From the NCBI GenBank assembly GCA_022579005.1, contig MU401545.1, forward strand, positions 62,001 to 126,000: a stretch of DNA of 64,000 nt, given 5' to 3'. Each line of letters begins with the position of its first letter. Position 1 is the stretch's first letter. Below the pieces are notes generated by a model. That model did not search any database. It saw only the letters and a program-made list of their open reading frames with translations, and had not been told where the DNA came from. Made by a program: the position numbers and the translations under genes. Shown piece by piece: positions 25,182-35,996 of this stretch. This DNA comes from Poronia punctata (lineage: Eukaryota > Ascomycota > Sordariomycetes > Xylariales > Xylariaceae).

Positions 25182-25216
<35 letters not shown>

Positions 25217-26080
25217 GAAAATAAAACAAGCCAACTCACCTCCCTATAAGACCTTCCAAATCCCCATTCTCACAAAACTCCAAGAGCAGATAATCCCTAT
25301 GCCAGGGATCATCTGGATTATCGGGATCATATCCCCTGACCGGTTCCATCCCTCTTCTCCTCATCTCCGCATCTTTCGCATCGCCTCTAAGTCTAGCCAG
25401 ACGAATCCTCTTCCGATGTCTGGACCACTTCCTCTTTAGTTCGTTCTGGTCGAGCTTCTTCCTCGCCCGACCGAGTTTGTGTTCCCGACTCGGCACGTCC
25501 TCGCGGGACTCCGAGCCGCTGGACTCGGATGACGAACTGGAGTCGTCGGACGATGGGATGTCGTACCCGTATGGCGGTCGGGGAGGGAGGCCGACGTATC
25601 CGGGTTCGATACCCTGGACGCAATGCGCTGCTCTGTCGTGGTGCTAGACTTTTATCAACACCCACACACGTCCACTCCTTATCCCCGAGAAAAAAGAAAG
25701 AAAGAAAAAAAAGAACATACCCTAACAGCCGTAATCTCATCCCTCAAAATGGAATCCTCCCACCCATACAGCGAGACCTTGACAACCATATTGAAATCCT
25801 TCCTCCTCGCCAGCTCGAGATAGTGATACTTTAGCGCGAGCCCGTTCCCGCCCCAACCAAGCGGCTTCACGAACTCCCAAAAGGGGAAACTCGAGAAATA
25901 CCCCTCCACCTCTCGAAATCTCGTCCTGGCCCTCTCCGCCGACGGCCCCAGGGCAACTTCGGGCCCGAGGAGGATTCGATTGGGGTTGTAGGCGTCTCCT
26001 CCGCGCACGACTCTTCTTTCCCAGGGCTCGTTTGCTTGGTTCTTGGGCGGACGGAGTTTTACCCTGCCTGGTTTGGGCAT
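23461..26080 (-). CDS. Fungal protein kinase-like protein, 11 exons, 548 aa
   Basis: I rebuilt it from exons 26080-25721, 25643-25240, 25106-25072, 24934-24911, 24841-24817, 24750-24563, 24462-24398, 24302-24256, 24155-24104, 23994-23860 and 23772-23461. All have GT-AG borders and agree in phase. Kinase landmarks: glycine loop VKPLGWGGNG (71-80), VVKVSLY with the ATP lysine at 101, a likely helix-C Glu at 115, hinge LLLEFCENGDLEGL, catalytic loop HFDIDPNN (338-345), DFG (370-372) and APE (399-401). The loop has HFD for HRD and Asp where Ser/Thr kinases usually have Lys (D-x-K). HFD-[IL]-DP loops occur in a fungal-specific kinase group, so activity is possible. A basic and Ser-rich insert lies at about 137-232, between helix C and the hinge. 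The weakest border is the purine-rich acceptor before 23994. It converges with the sugar porter. Confidence 0.88.
25182..25217 (+). repeat. (GAGAGT)n hexanucleotide repeat in a kinase intron
   Basis: Six or so near-perfect GAGAGT units lie inside the 133-nt intron (25107-25239) of the kinase gene. They are polypyrimidine on the transcribed strand. Confidence 0.85.
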
Positions 26081-26202
26081 TGGTCGGTTCCCTTATAGAT
26101 AGATAGATAGTTATTATATTGGGGGGTTTTTTTTATACCAACCTAGGCAAAACGAGAAAGAGAGAAAAAAAAAAAGGGGGTGGGGGGGGGGGGGGGGGGG
26201 GG

Positions 26203-26293
26203 TTTGTTGTTGACACACACCAGTTTTTATTATTCCTTTTAATAGTCTTTTCCAGTGGCCATTTAGACGTGTATTATTTTAGATAATTTTTTA
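26203..26293 (+). repeat. Left copy of a direct duplication flanking the gap
   Basis: It aligns without gaps to 26360-26450 at roughly 80% identity by eye. Shared strings include TATTATTCCTTTTAATAGTC and GGCCATTTAGACGTG. The left copy follows a poly-G run and the right copy a poly-C run. Confidence 0.8.
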
Positions 26294-26303
26294 NNNNNNN
26301 NNN
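26294..26303. other. Assembly gap (10 N) followed by (C)n
   Basis: There are ten unresolved bases, then a C run at 26304-26358 with a single G at 26341. Contig ends were joined here, so order, distance and content are not secure. Confidence 0.97.
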
Positions 26304-26341
<38 letters not shown>

Positions 26342-26676
26342 CCCCCCCCCCCCCCCCCGTTTGTTCTTGACTCACTCCAGTTTGTATTATTCCTTTTAAT
26401 AGTCGTATCCTGAGGCCATTTAGACGTGACTTCTGTTCGATAATTGTTGAATTCCCAATTTATTTCTCGCCATTTTTCTTTGAAACCACTTGGTAATCGT
26501 CTGCCACCCTCGAAGTCTGATGATGCGTATGTTAACACCCGACCCTGACCTTGACCCTGACCTTGATCCTGACCCTGGCCTTGATCCTGACCCTGACCTT
26601 GACCCTGACCCTGGCCTTGATCCTGACCCTGACCCTGACCTTGGTCTAGAATAATAGTTGATTCCGAGCTCGACAT
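26304..26676 (-). CDS. Possible Gln-Gly/Gln-Asp repeat protein, 3' end lost at the assembly gap
   Basis: I do not recognise a family. An ATG at 26676 opens MSSSESTIILDQ, followed by about 18 dipeptides of the QG/QD type encoded by a degenerate 6-bp repeat. A non-repetitive, hydrophilic segment follows (SDFEGGRRLPSGFKEKWREI, then NNYRTEVTSKWPQDTTIKRN). The frame then runs into poly-Gly made by the suspect homopolymer. The duplicated copy beyond the gap is open in a related frame (TSKWP, TIKRNN), which fits a genuine coding segment duplicated by error. The Trp- and charge-rich non-repeat part argues for a real protein, but there is no homology evidence. It could be a separate small gene or a 5' exon of the kinase downstream. 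Confidence 0.4.
26360..26450 (+). repeat. Right copy of the direct duplication flanking the gap
   Basis: This is the partner of 26203-26293. It keeps the open reading frame of the Gln-Gly repeat ORF on the minus strand, so it is more likely the correct version. Confidence 0.8.
26538..26643 (+). repeat. CCTGAC/CCTTGA hexanucleotide minisatellite
   Basis: About eighteen 6-bp units, variants of CCCTGA and CCTTGA, are arranged in irregular higher-order order. On the minus strand they encode alternating QG and QD. Confidence 0.9.
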
Positions 26677-27490
26677 TTTTTTATTTTTATTTTTCTTCAA
26701 GGGGGGATTAGTATTATGTGTTGGTATTACCTATGTGACTTGTACAAGTATGGGCAAGATGAGAGTGTGAGATGGCAAGCTATATTAACTTTTGCCTTGC
26801 ACTACGACAATAAGCAAGGCAAGGAAGTAAATCATGCTAGCATTTTGCTTTGCTGTATAGAAGGGGTGTTGGTTTGTTGTTGGGTTGAAGGACAAAGAAG
26901 ATACCTTTTGTTGAACAACAAAGTCAAGGCTGCAGCTTTCTAAAAGTGTTGTTAGACTTTCTTGTTAAGATGCTAAACCCATCTTTGTCATGACGCCGCT
27001 TTCAGTACTATTGTCGTGTCTGAAAAGGAACTTATCCTGCCAGGGATGGAAGGACAAATTGCACATCAACCTACAAACAACACCATATTTTAAAGAATTG
27101 CAATTTGACAAAGCCCACACCTATATACATTTTTTGTATTACAAACTGAACATAGTGTGAATTCATCGCGTGTGATCATAGTCTTTTGGGTATCATCCAT
27201 CCTTGGTCTTCCGCCCAAATGCCTGACCACTTAGTTTCAAGGGCAATCCCGTCAACGCCTTTTGTACGCCTTATATTGTCATCACAGTGGGCTCGGTTCC
27301 AAACGTGCAATAACGTATAAGCGGCCCAGCTGTGGGGCAGAATGTTGCCTCTGCAGAACCTTTCCATCGTGGATTCTATTCGGGACAAGGGATTTATAGA
27401 AAAAGAAGAGCAAGGCAGGAAAGCAGTCCTCTTGTGTGCTGGAACCTGGACTAGGCAACTGAAATCAGTTCATTCGATACCCTTACCCAA
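26677..27490. other. Intergenic region with a doubtful small ORF
   Basis: This lies between the repeat ORF and the DNMT1-RFD-like gene. A 63-codon minus-strand ORF from an ATG near 27367 to 27176 contains a Trp-rich segment (TKWSGIWAEDQGWMIPKRL) and could be a short orphan gene or exon; I cannot support it further. Confidence 0.4.
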
Positions 27491-29990
27491 TTAAATAGGT
27501 AAAGACTTCTTGATCGGTTGCGGTACCGGGTTTCCGTTTAGCATGACTTTCTCGCGACCTGTAGATTTGGTACTAAGGTTGCGAATCTTCTCCAGGAGAT
27601 GGCTATAAAGAGAACGGGTTAGATATCATGTCTTCAATGGCGCTCAACTCGTTCAGCAAAGGAGAGAGCTCCGTCATGCCCACATAACAAAACAAGATTG
27701 AGGGGTGCAAAAGGGGCATGAAAAGCATACCTGACAGGCATGTGTCCTTTGGTACCCTCCTGAAGAGCAATGTTCTCTCGGTCCAAAGCCATTCGTTCCG
27801 CCACGTCGTTGGCTTCCTTTTCATGTTGTTCCAAATGAGTGACGACAAGTTTCTGTCCTTCCTCTTCATTGGCAAGCCGTACGACGTAGCCACAGTCCGG
27901 TTCTTTGCAAACCCACGTCTCATTGGGGCCACGGGGTTGAGTCCCGGGGGGATGAGTCGACGGCAATCGTTCGGTGCGTAGTGTAAATTGTGCTACCGCT
28001 TCGTCTTTTGGCTTTCCGAAGATTTCGTTTTCGCTGAGTGTCCTCTCGCCTTTAGCTGGGTTCTCGTCACTAATGCTCTCATCCCCATCCGCCTCATCGT
28101 CGTCGTTGACATCTTCGCCAGAGAAATAATGCGACTTTTTAGCCTTCTTCTTCAATATCCCGCGCTCATCAATGTCTACATCCTCTTCAGAGTTGTCTTC
28201 ATGTCGTGGTCGCTTTTTACCCCCTGTGGATGGCCGCAATCCAGACGTTTTGCCACTCGGCCGACCTCTGTTGGGCGTCTGTTTCCCGGCATATTGGTTC
28301 ACTTGCCTGTGTGCGCTTTCTCCAGCCGCTTTCTCGGCCGGGGTCTGGCCAACCCTCGTCGACTTTTTGACCCGTCTGACAATATGTTTGATGTCTTTTT
28401 CCGACACATGTTCAAATGTCGGCTTTGACTCGGCCACCACCTTGGCATATTGGTATAGCTCCGTGTCGTGCCACTCCGGCCCTAACTGTTCCACAAAGTC
28501 CCGAGCATAGTAGACGAATATTTCTTGGACCGCGGCGTAGTTAATATTGCATTCGTAGTACAACTTTCCCCACCAGCTCTTGGCACTTATTTCATGCAAT
28601 GCCTTCTTCTGTTTTCCTTTCTGTATGTCTTCTAGGTACTGTCTGCGAGCATCTTGCAGAGCTTCGATCAAGACGGTGACAGAGTTCTGCCTATCGTCAG
28701 CTGTACCCGGATTTGGAACCAGGCCATCGTTACGAGGTTGGGAACGAGGATCTCGAGATTTCTTGGACATGACAGGCTGTCTTTCGGGCGGATCGGTCAT
28801 GGTTACATCGGTGTCTCGGGCAATCGTAGGTATAGTCGTAGGTCTGTTCGGCCTTGCTAATTTTGAACTCCGAGGTGCCTGGCTCTGACTTGTTGACCCA
28901 GTGGCCATCTCCGTAGGTACAATACTCCTTGGTCGTCCTCTGCCTCTTTTCTTCTCGCCTGTCTCAACAGAGGCAGACTTGTCGTAGATAAAAGTATGAG
29001 CTTGGAGTGGGCAAGGCTGAGTATTGGCTTCTAACATCACTTGAGGGTTCTTATCCCTAAGTTTCTGCGCCACGTCCTGGAGGTTGTCAATATTGTGTAC
29101 GTGGCATACATGTCGGATGGGAGTTGGCTGACCGGGAACTTATTTGCCAGATAACTATGCACGCCAGTGTCCTTTGGGAAGTGGGATAAAAGGAAGATGG
29201 CTTGCTCATGAAGCCGCTCGTAAGCTTCAGCCAGAACTATTCCATCACCAACGCGTAACGCATACTGTAAAACATTTTGTCAGTTTCGACTGATTCTAGC
29301 TCGTAATGTTGGATAAATGCCATGCAATATGGTACTTCTTGCCCACGTACTTGAAATAGCAGCTCGTCCATATCCAGGTTGACATCGGCAAATGTTGCTC
29401 TCTTCTTCTTTTTTGATCTTTGTAATCTCTCGAGCGCTTCTTCATACTGGTCCAAAAAGGAGTAATGAAGGCAAACGCCTCGAAACATTGTCTCGCATAT
29501 CGATTGGTAGGCCTTGGAAGGGGAAAGCTCGAACCACCCTGCTGCACCACTGGCCCAGATGACCGGCACGGAGAGACTGTCATCTTTAGCACCTACAGAG
29601 AAAGCGTTTGACGGCTCAATCTGGATCCAAACTGATTTTTTCCTCATATCTCGATGAACGACTGTCAAAATGTCAGCAAAGTACAGGATAGCATGGTGGA
29701 GTGACGGCGGTTCGGGGAGGCGCACGGTATTTTTCATTATCCTTTTCAATCTCCAGCCTTCCCCGAATGATAAAGGGACCATCCAGATCGACGTGCAGTT
29801 GGTTCACCAAGCTGCCATCGCGGCGGTGTACAGAGGCGTCTGAGAGGAGGAAGCAGGGCCAATCGTCAGAATGCGTGCTGGGGGTAACTGGTTTAAGGAC
29901 GGAGGATTCTTGGTAGTGTCGGACGTCAACAACTTCACCGGTGCTACCGGTGGATGAGACGGAGACACCCCGCTGGCGCCGTTCAACCAT
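27491..29990 (-). CDS. DNMT1 replication-foci-domain-like nuclear protein with AT-hook and zinc finger, 721 aa
   Basis: Exons are 29990-29726, 29661-29351, 29264-29133, 29076-27731 and 27602-27491; introns are 64, 86, 56 and 128 nt and all phases agree. The N-terminal 230 or so residues resemble the replication-foci-targeting (RFD/RFTS) domain: WPCFLLSDASVHRRDG, LHVDLDGPFIIRGRLEIEKD, then PVIWASGAAGWFELSPS and LHYSFLDQYEEALERL. In DNMT1 this domain targets the enzyme to replicating heterochromatin. There is no methyltransferase domain here. An AT-hook (KKRGRGRPRS) lies near residue 282 and a second RGRP near the middle. A C2H2-like finger near the C-terminus has C-x4-C and H-x3-H (CKEPDC, THLEQH). 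An acidic tract (EEDVDIDE, DDDEADGDE) follows basic sequence. The end reads GHMPVS-HLLEKIRNL. A chromatin-binding role is inferred. Divergent from Pus4. Confidence 0.8.
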
Positions 29991-30938
29991 GATGGCGGAG
30001 TATAGGTAGGGTCGGGGTCGGGGGTCGGGCCGGGAGAGGTGGGGTCCTTGTCGGCAAGGAATCAATAGAGTGCAGGGCGCCGGTGTAATGCGAGGCTAAA
30101 AAAGTAAAATGCGCGTACTCGATATTGTGTCAAGTTTTAATGGTAACAAAGGCCGGCAAATGAATATAAGGGCATCTCTATAATGCCAAAAGGTGATGAT
30201 ATGCCTGAAGAACAACTAAGGATGGTTATTAAAACAAACAACGCGTGCTCTTCTTGCAATTGGTGAATGGTAGGTTGTAGGGAGCAGCGGGCAGTATCCT
30301 TGATGTGTCTTTCAATGTTGAAACGCGACGCATCTGCACGCGACGATGACGATAAAGTGCAATTGGGTACTTCCACTTTAACCCCAAGTAAGGGAATGCG
30401 GGGGTTATGCTGTTACTTGTACTCGTAGGTTATAGGTACTGCCTACAACGCCACTACAGCGTGCAAGAGGAGTATGGCATGTACAGCTCCCATGCGAGGT
30501 ACTGCAGCACAAGGTAGCCTGTTCAGAAGCGTAGAGCAGATTACAGTCCATGACAACTGTATCAGTACCTCGGAAAGACCGCTACCAAGTCTTCTCATCC
30601 TTGGCAGTACTTTGCATACTTATCGATTAGGAATTCATACAGTCAAGATACCAAGCCTTTGCAAGTGGGGGACTTTTGCGCATACATGATACGGACACTA
30701 ATAATAGGAAACCTTGCTAGTCTATGTACATTCTTGCTAGCGGGCTTCTCTTTTTTTTTTTTTTTTTTTTTTGCGATAATGTTTTCAAGTTCTTATTGAT
30801 GGGGGAATTCTCGATTCCTGTCTGCCTGTCCCAGTCCAATTATTCTCTCTTTTCTTGCTCCGGACTTTATTTTATGCATTTGTCCTATGATTATTCCCTA
30901 ATCGCATTTACCACACTGGGTCTCTGCCCTCTTAGCGA
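29991..30938. promoter_or_regulatory. Divergent intergenic region between the RFD-like gene and Pus4
   Basis: About 950 bp lie between two divergent starts, and this presumably contains both promoters. It holds a T run near 30752-30772 and a TACTCGTA word at 30420. I see no further structure. Confidence 0.4.
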
Positions 30939-32390
30939 ATGAAAGCCGGTAGATTCTTCAGAATGGCAGCTGCATCTGCTCCCGTCTTGGACGGTGTCTT
31001 TGGTATGCTCGCACCTTGCTCTTCAGCCCACCTCTATTACAATGTCATATAATCAATTTAGGTCATTGTCTTTTCAACTGACTTGCGGGATGTTTTAGGC
31101 ATAAACAAGCCAATAGGCATGAGCTCCGCCCAAGTGATTCGCGATTGTCAGCACCATTTCAATCCCTCAGCCCTCTTCAAACCGATGATAGAGCAAGAAG
31201 CTGCCTTGAGGTCGCAAGAATCTAATAATAAGAAGAAGAGGCGCGGCTATGGCAAGCGGGATCTACGAGTCAAGATGGGCCACGGTGGCACCTTGGATCC
31301 TCTAGCCACAGGAGTGCTGATTTTGGGTGTGGGCAAGGGCACCAAATCACTACAATCCTTCCTTGATTGCACCAAGACCTACGAGACTGTGGTTCTCTTT
31401 GGCGCCAGCACTGATACCTACGACCGAGTGGGGAAGATCCTGAAGAAAACAGCTTATGATCATATCACTCGTCCCATGGTCGAGGAGGCTCTCAATTCCT
31501 TCCGCGGAAAATTCCAACAGATGCCTCCCCTCTATTCCGCTCTCAAGATGGAAGGAAAACCGCTATACGAATATGCGCGCGAGGGCAAGCCGATACCGCG
31601 GGAGATTGCCACTAGAGAGGTGGAAGTGACGGAACTGGAGATGGTAGAATGGTACGAGCCAGGAACGCACTCCCATCGCTGGCCTAAAGAGGAGGCCACG
31701 AATTTCGAGCGAAGCTTTGCCGAGCAAGTCTGGAAGGTAGAGAAGGACCAAATGGTGAACAAGAAGCTCACGCCGGAGGAGGAGGAAGCGGACACGAAAG
31801 CCCGGACCGAGCATGAGAGCTTCAAGAGAAAGGCTGATGAAAAAGTCGACGCTCTCGTCTACGATAAACAAAACAAGCGCAAGAAGGCAAATGTCCAGAA
31901 AGAGGTTCCGATGATGTCGGGCGCATTAGGTGACAAGCCACCTGCTGCTCCTAGACCTGGCAAAGGATCGAACCTCATCCCTGAAACCCCAGACACGGAT
32001 TCCTCTCCACCCTGGGATGACAAAGGACCTCCTGCTGCAAGAATCCGTATGACTGTTACGTCGGGCTTCTACGTTCGTAGCTTTTGCCACGACTTGGGAA
32101 CTAAAGTTGCTTCGTCTGCTGTGATGGCCGAGCTTTGTAGAAGTCGACAGGGGGACTTCGTCTTGGGGACCTCCAACTGCCTCGAATTCTCCGAACTGGC
32201 TAAAGGCGAGGATGTCTGGGCGCCAAAAATAAAAGCCATGTTAGAGCAATGGAACAGCAAGGGGCAAACGACACCGGCTAAACCAGCTGTGCGAGCTAAA
32301 CAGAACATATCACCCTCGGCAGTCGAAAGTTCCGAAACTCCCGCAACTGAAGCGGTTGTTGACGGCGAGAAAGAAAGTGTCGCGGCGTAA
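30939..32390 (+). CDS. PUS4: tRNA pseudouridine-55 synthase, TruB/Pus4 family, 451 aa
   Basis: Pus4 makes pseudouridine 55 in the T-loop of tRNAs in cytoplasm and mitochondria. Exon 1 is 30939-31002; intron 31003-31098 (96 nt, GTATGC, branch CAACTGAC, TTTTAG); exon 2 is 31099-32390. Joining gives VLDGVFG-INKPIGMSSAQVIRD, the TruB N-terminus. The catalytic motif GHGGTLDPLATGVLILGVGK holds the active-site Asp. YETVVLFGASTDTYD, then MPPLYSALKMEGKPLYEYAR and GFYVRSFCHDLG complete the fold. A charged insert of about 100 residues separates the body from the last motif, as in fungal Pus4. Two in-frame ATGs are possible: 30939 gives MKAGRFFRM before MAAASAP, and 30963 gives a 443-aa form. The longer N-terminus is basic and could help mitochondrial import. 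An in-frame TAG lies just upstream. Confidence 0.93.
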
Positions 32391-33037
32391 CTGCCGTTTT
32401 TGCATCAAGAAAGAAAGGAAATATGGCCAAGTCGGTACTGAATCGCAATTCCAGAGGCTATGCCAAAAGCAAATACACCGAGATGGACGAAAGCAAATTT
32501 AGCCATTATATACAGCTGGAACGCTTATATAATGTCTTGCCCCGTCTATGTGTCGGTACCGATACAGAAAACAGGAGCCTTGGCTCCTAAACCACAGCCG
32601 TCGTAAGATGCGTGGCATTCACGGAGGGGCTTCAATCTACCCGGCGAGCGACCGACAAAGTCGACCGGGATGGATGAAGTGACCGCTCATGCAAGGCGTT
32701 GGCAGCAAGAAAGGAAGAAGAAGCTGTTTTTTTTTAACAATCGCATCAGCGAGGCGTTCAAGAGATTTCATCATGGTACATAAGTCGGGCATTTCGAGCG
32801 TACGAGGAGGCCCTTAAAATCCGCTATATTCCGTACCTTTACTAGGTTGGAGGGGTATATGCGCAATACAGTCGAGATGGTGTATATAAATATATAAATC
32901 ACAAACCGTCTTCCACTTAGATGCTACAATGGCCCAATATGTGTCGTCCTGTTGTATATACAGGCCTAGCCTCGCCATCCCCGGCGTTCCGGACTCATTA
33001 GCATTATTACATATCTACCTCAGGTATATATACCACT
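32391..33037. other. Convergent 3' region between Pus4 and the FAD oxidoreductase
   Basis: AT-rich toward 32880-32900 (TATATAAATATATAAAT). It contains probable 3' UTRs of both converging genes. No gene seen. Confidence 0.5.
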
Positions 33038-34585
33038 TCACTCCGCAGGCAAAGACAACACAAACTCCTCAAGGGACTTGGGCAACAGCATATCGCGCAC
33101 CGTCGCCATCCGCTCTTCACTCGGCTTCCATGCCTCGGGCAATTCCACCCCGCCCTCTTTCCCCAGCATCATCTCCGCAACCGCGACACCGCATCTCGGC
33201 GCAACAGGCATGCCATGACCCGTGAAGCCCGCACAAACCCACAACCCATCCGTATCCGTCTCGGGAAGCAAAGCAGAAGGCACGCTACCGACCCACGGCT
33301 GCGCATCCCGCGAATACCCCATGATGCCCGTCCACTCGTACGTCGACCTCAAAGTCTCGTGCTCGGGCCTATCAGCCGGCAACAATTTCAGCGCGCCGGC
33401 AAGACTGCGATGTAGCGCAACGCTGATGTCCGGGTTCACTTCATCGTCGCGAGAAATACCTTCCTCGCCAGCCGGGACCACGTGTCTTTCCCCGCCTAAT
33501 ATCAAACTCCTGTCCGCGATTGGATTCCCCACTTGCGTACCCTCATCCTCGGGTCCTCGATGCACGAGGTATTGATCCCCCCCCGTCTCCGTAGTCCACA
33601 CATAACTATGCGGAAGCTGCACGCTTCCCTCGGGAGGTTGGAGAGCGCATACTTGGCCTCGCACGGGGACTATGATGTCCGTCAGACCCGGGAGGAGATA
33701 TGACGTATACGCGTTCGTGGCGAGGAGGACTTGTTTTGCGCGGACGATACCGCGCGGTGTGGAAACTGTCCAATCTCCATCTTTATCTTTGTCGAGACCC
33801 GTAACGGGCGTGTTGGTCTGTAAATTGAACCATCCCCTTTCCCTTTCCCTTTTCCCACCCCCCTCAAGAATAAGCTTTTCCAAAATCCAAGCAACCAATT
33901 TATAAGGCCATAACTTGGCCGCAAAAGGTTGAAACACGGCCCCTATTGCCTCGGGGGCAAATTCAACTTCTCCTTCTCCTTCTTCCCCTACTAGATAGGC
34001 CTTATCTCTGAGATCAGCATGGCGCTGTAGACGCGCTATTTGCTTCTTGGCGGCGGCAAGGATGGTGGGGGAATAGATGGGATGCATCCCGCCTACCACG
34101 TGCCAGTCACATGGGACGGCGTTTTTTGTGACGAGGTCGTTGACGAGGTTGAATGTGGAGAGCTCGAATCGTGCCGTTTCGGCCGAGCTGTTCCATATCG
34201 CGGGTTGGCAGTGGCCGCCGTTCTAAGATTTTATTATTATTATTATTAGTAGTGATGAATAACAACTTTTTGTTTGCGTACAATAGGCATGCATGATTAG
34301 AGGAGAGAGAAAGAATGAAAGGGGGGGAACGAAACTTACACGCCCCGTAGCACCCCAACAAGCCTCCCTCGCCTCGAGTAACAGTACATCTCTCCCTCCC
34401 GCTTCTACTAGTTCCCTGGCGGCAAACGTGCCGCTGATACCACTTCCGACAACGACGACATCTGCAGTGGACGGGAGATGTTCGGTTGTCCTATGGTTTA
34501 ATAGGATTTTGGAGGGGTCCCGGTGCCAGTATGAATGTGTGCTGTTGGGTGTTGGTAGTTCTGCCCTGTTCTTGTTGTCCGTCAT
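33038..34585 (-). CDS. FAD-dependent oxidoreductase, DAO/DadA-like, 476 aa
   Basis: The protein belongs to the D-amino-acid/glycine oxidase-like flavoprotein group, which oxidises amines or amino acids. Exon 1 is 34585-34340, intron 34223-34339 (117 nt, GTAAGT, branch CTACTAAT, CTTAG), exon 2 34222-33038. The Rossmann dinucleotide motif is VVVVGSGISGTFAARELVEAG-like at residues 43-61 (GSGISG 47-52). It is followed by LLLEAREACWGATGR, which joins across the intron to NGGHCQPAIWNSS, a conserved DadA-type signature. Near the C-terminus, EWTGIMGYSRDAQPWVGSVP and WVCAGFTGHGMPVAPRCG match the family's second FAD-contact region. No signal peptide or peroxisomal SKL is present (ends SLPAE). The substrate is unknown; fungal relatives are often annotated only as FAD-dependent oxidoreductases. 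Confidence 0.92.
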
Positions 34586-35996
34586 GGCTAGAAATACCTA
34601 CCTAAGGTACTTAGCTAATCTAGCTTTTCTTTCAACTATCCCTAAGAAATTATTATGTTTTTAAAATGTTTGTAAATTTCGCAAAGATAAGATACATATA
34701 CGCAAATAAAAATCAACGGCCGCAAAAGGTCCTTATAAAAGTAGACGTTCTATCTGTAGGCCGGCCACGGGATTCCCCGCACGTGCCGGTGGAGCGTCAT
34801 GAGGTACTGTATGTACTATGTATGGTACCTGAAGTTAACCTACAGTACTTACACAGAACCCATAAGCGGCCATGCCATGCGCAAAAAGACCGGCCTGCAA
34901 TAAGACAATAAATAAATAATTCTACCAATATACTACACATATACTCATCGTCAAAATATTTGGCCCCAAGCATACCGCGTGCCGTGATTTCATTTTATAT
35001 ACTAGGTTAGAAGCTAGAACAGAGAAACATTCACGAATGCTACATCCAACTGATAACCTCTCTATCATCTGATACAACTAACAGTAGAAGGAGGACACTC
35101 GATCGCATGCGGCATGACCCCCCCCCCCCGATCCGCGAGACACTGTTGTCCAGTATTTCTTCGACTTTACATGGGCAGAGCAAGTGGCCATATCACGGCT
35201 TATCATCATGCACACCGGCCATAAAGCATTTTTGTATCCACTCTCCCACCTTCTCTCATGCAGGATTGTCCAGTTCCTAGCCAGTCACTGCCAGTCCCTT
35301 GGCCTCGAACGTCGCAAAACAACAACAATACCCCAAGTCGGCGACAAGTGAGAAACCAAAATATGCATCTCTGGCCATTTAAAATAAAAATGAATAAAAC
35401 CCCCCACAAAAACAGAAATCTTAAATAATAACTACCCCTTGAATCACTTACGACGTCACATTCTATACCTACAAGCTAACGCCTAAACAAACGCCGGTAT
35501 GGCTAACACGCACGTATGATTCCTGTAGAAATTATGAAACGCTCCTGATGATATATATATACTTGGGCGAGGAAAACTATATAATCAGGCAAATGTCCGC
35601 CTATAACCATAATTGTAATCATCCATTTGCCGCGCGGAAATATGAGACTCTCGTTAGTACTCCGGGACGCCGATGCTCATGGAAAAATGACAATGCGACG
35701 CTACCCTATAGAACGTTCCAGACCGTTCATTTCATGGAATGCTTGTAAATGCGATACCAAAGCACAAACCCCCTTGCGCCACATGTAAACAGACCCCGTG
35801 GTAGTGAGAATAACCCGACTAAAACTCCGTGCTTTTGTGATGCGCCTACGAACCTTTCCGACCGCTATTGGTCATAAATCACCATCTTTACCCTCCCTGG
35901 CACTGGTACCGGGTCTTGACGACTTTTGTCGCCTCTCGCTCGCCGAAGGGGTATTTCCGCGTGCAATGGCAGCCTAAGGATGTTTCCATCGCATTT
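34586..35996. other. Intergenic region between FAD oxidoreductase and USP
   Basis: It holds the promoter of the FAD gene (starting at 34585, minus) and the 3' side of the USP gene. Only short ORFs without motifs are present. A C run lies near 35118-35130. Confidence 0.5.

Larger units (their letters stand above)
26081..26303. other. Kinase upstream region with (G)n tract and assembly gap
   Basis: It holds a purine tract ending in a near-pure G run (26176-26202, one T at 26181), then a sequence copy (26203-26293) matching 26360-26450, then ten N (26294-26303). The sequence here is unreliable. Confidence 0.8.
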
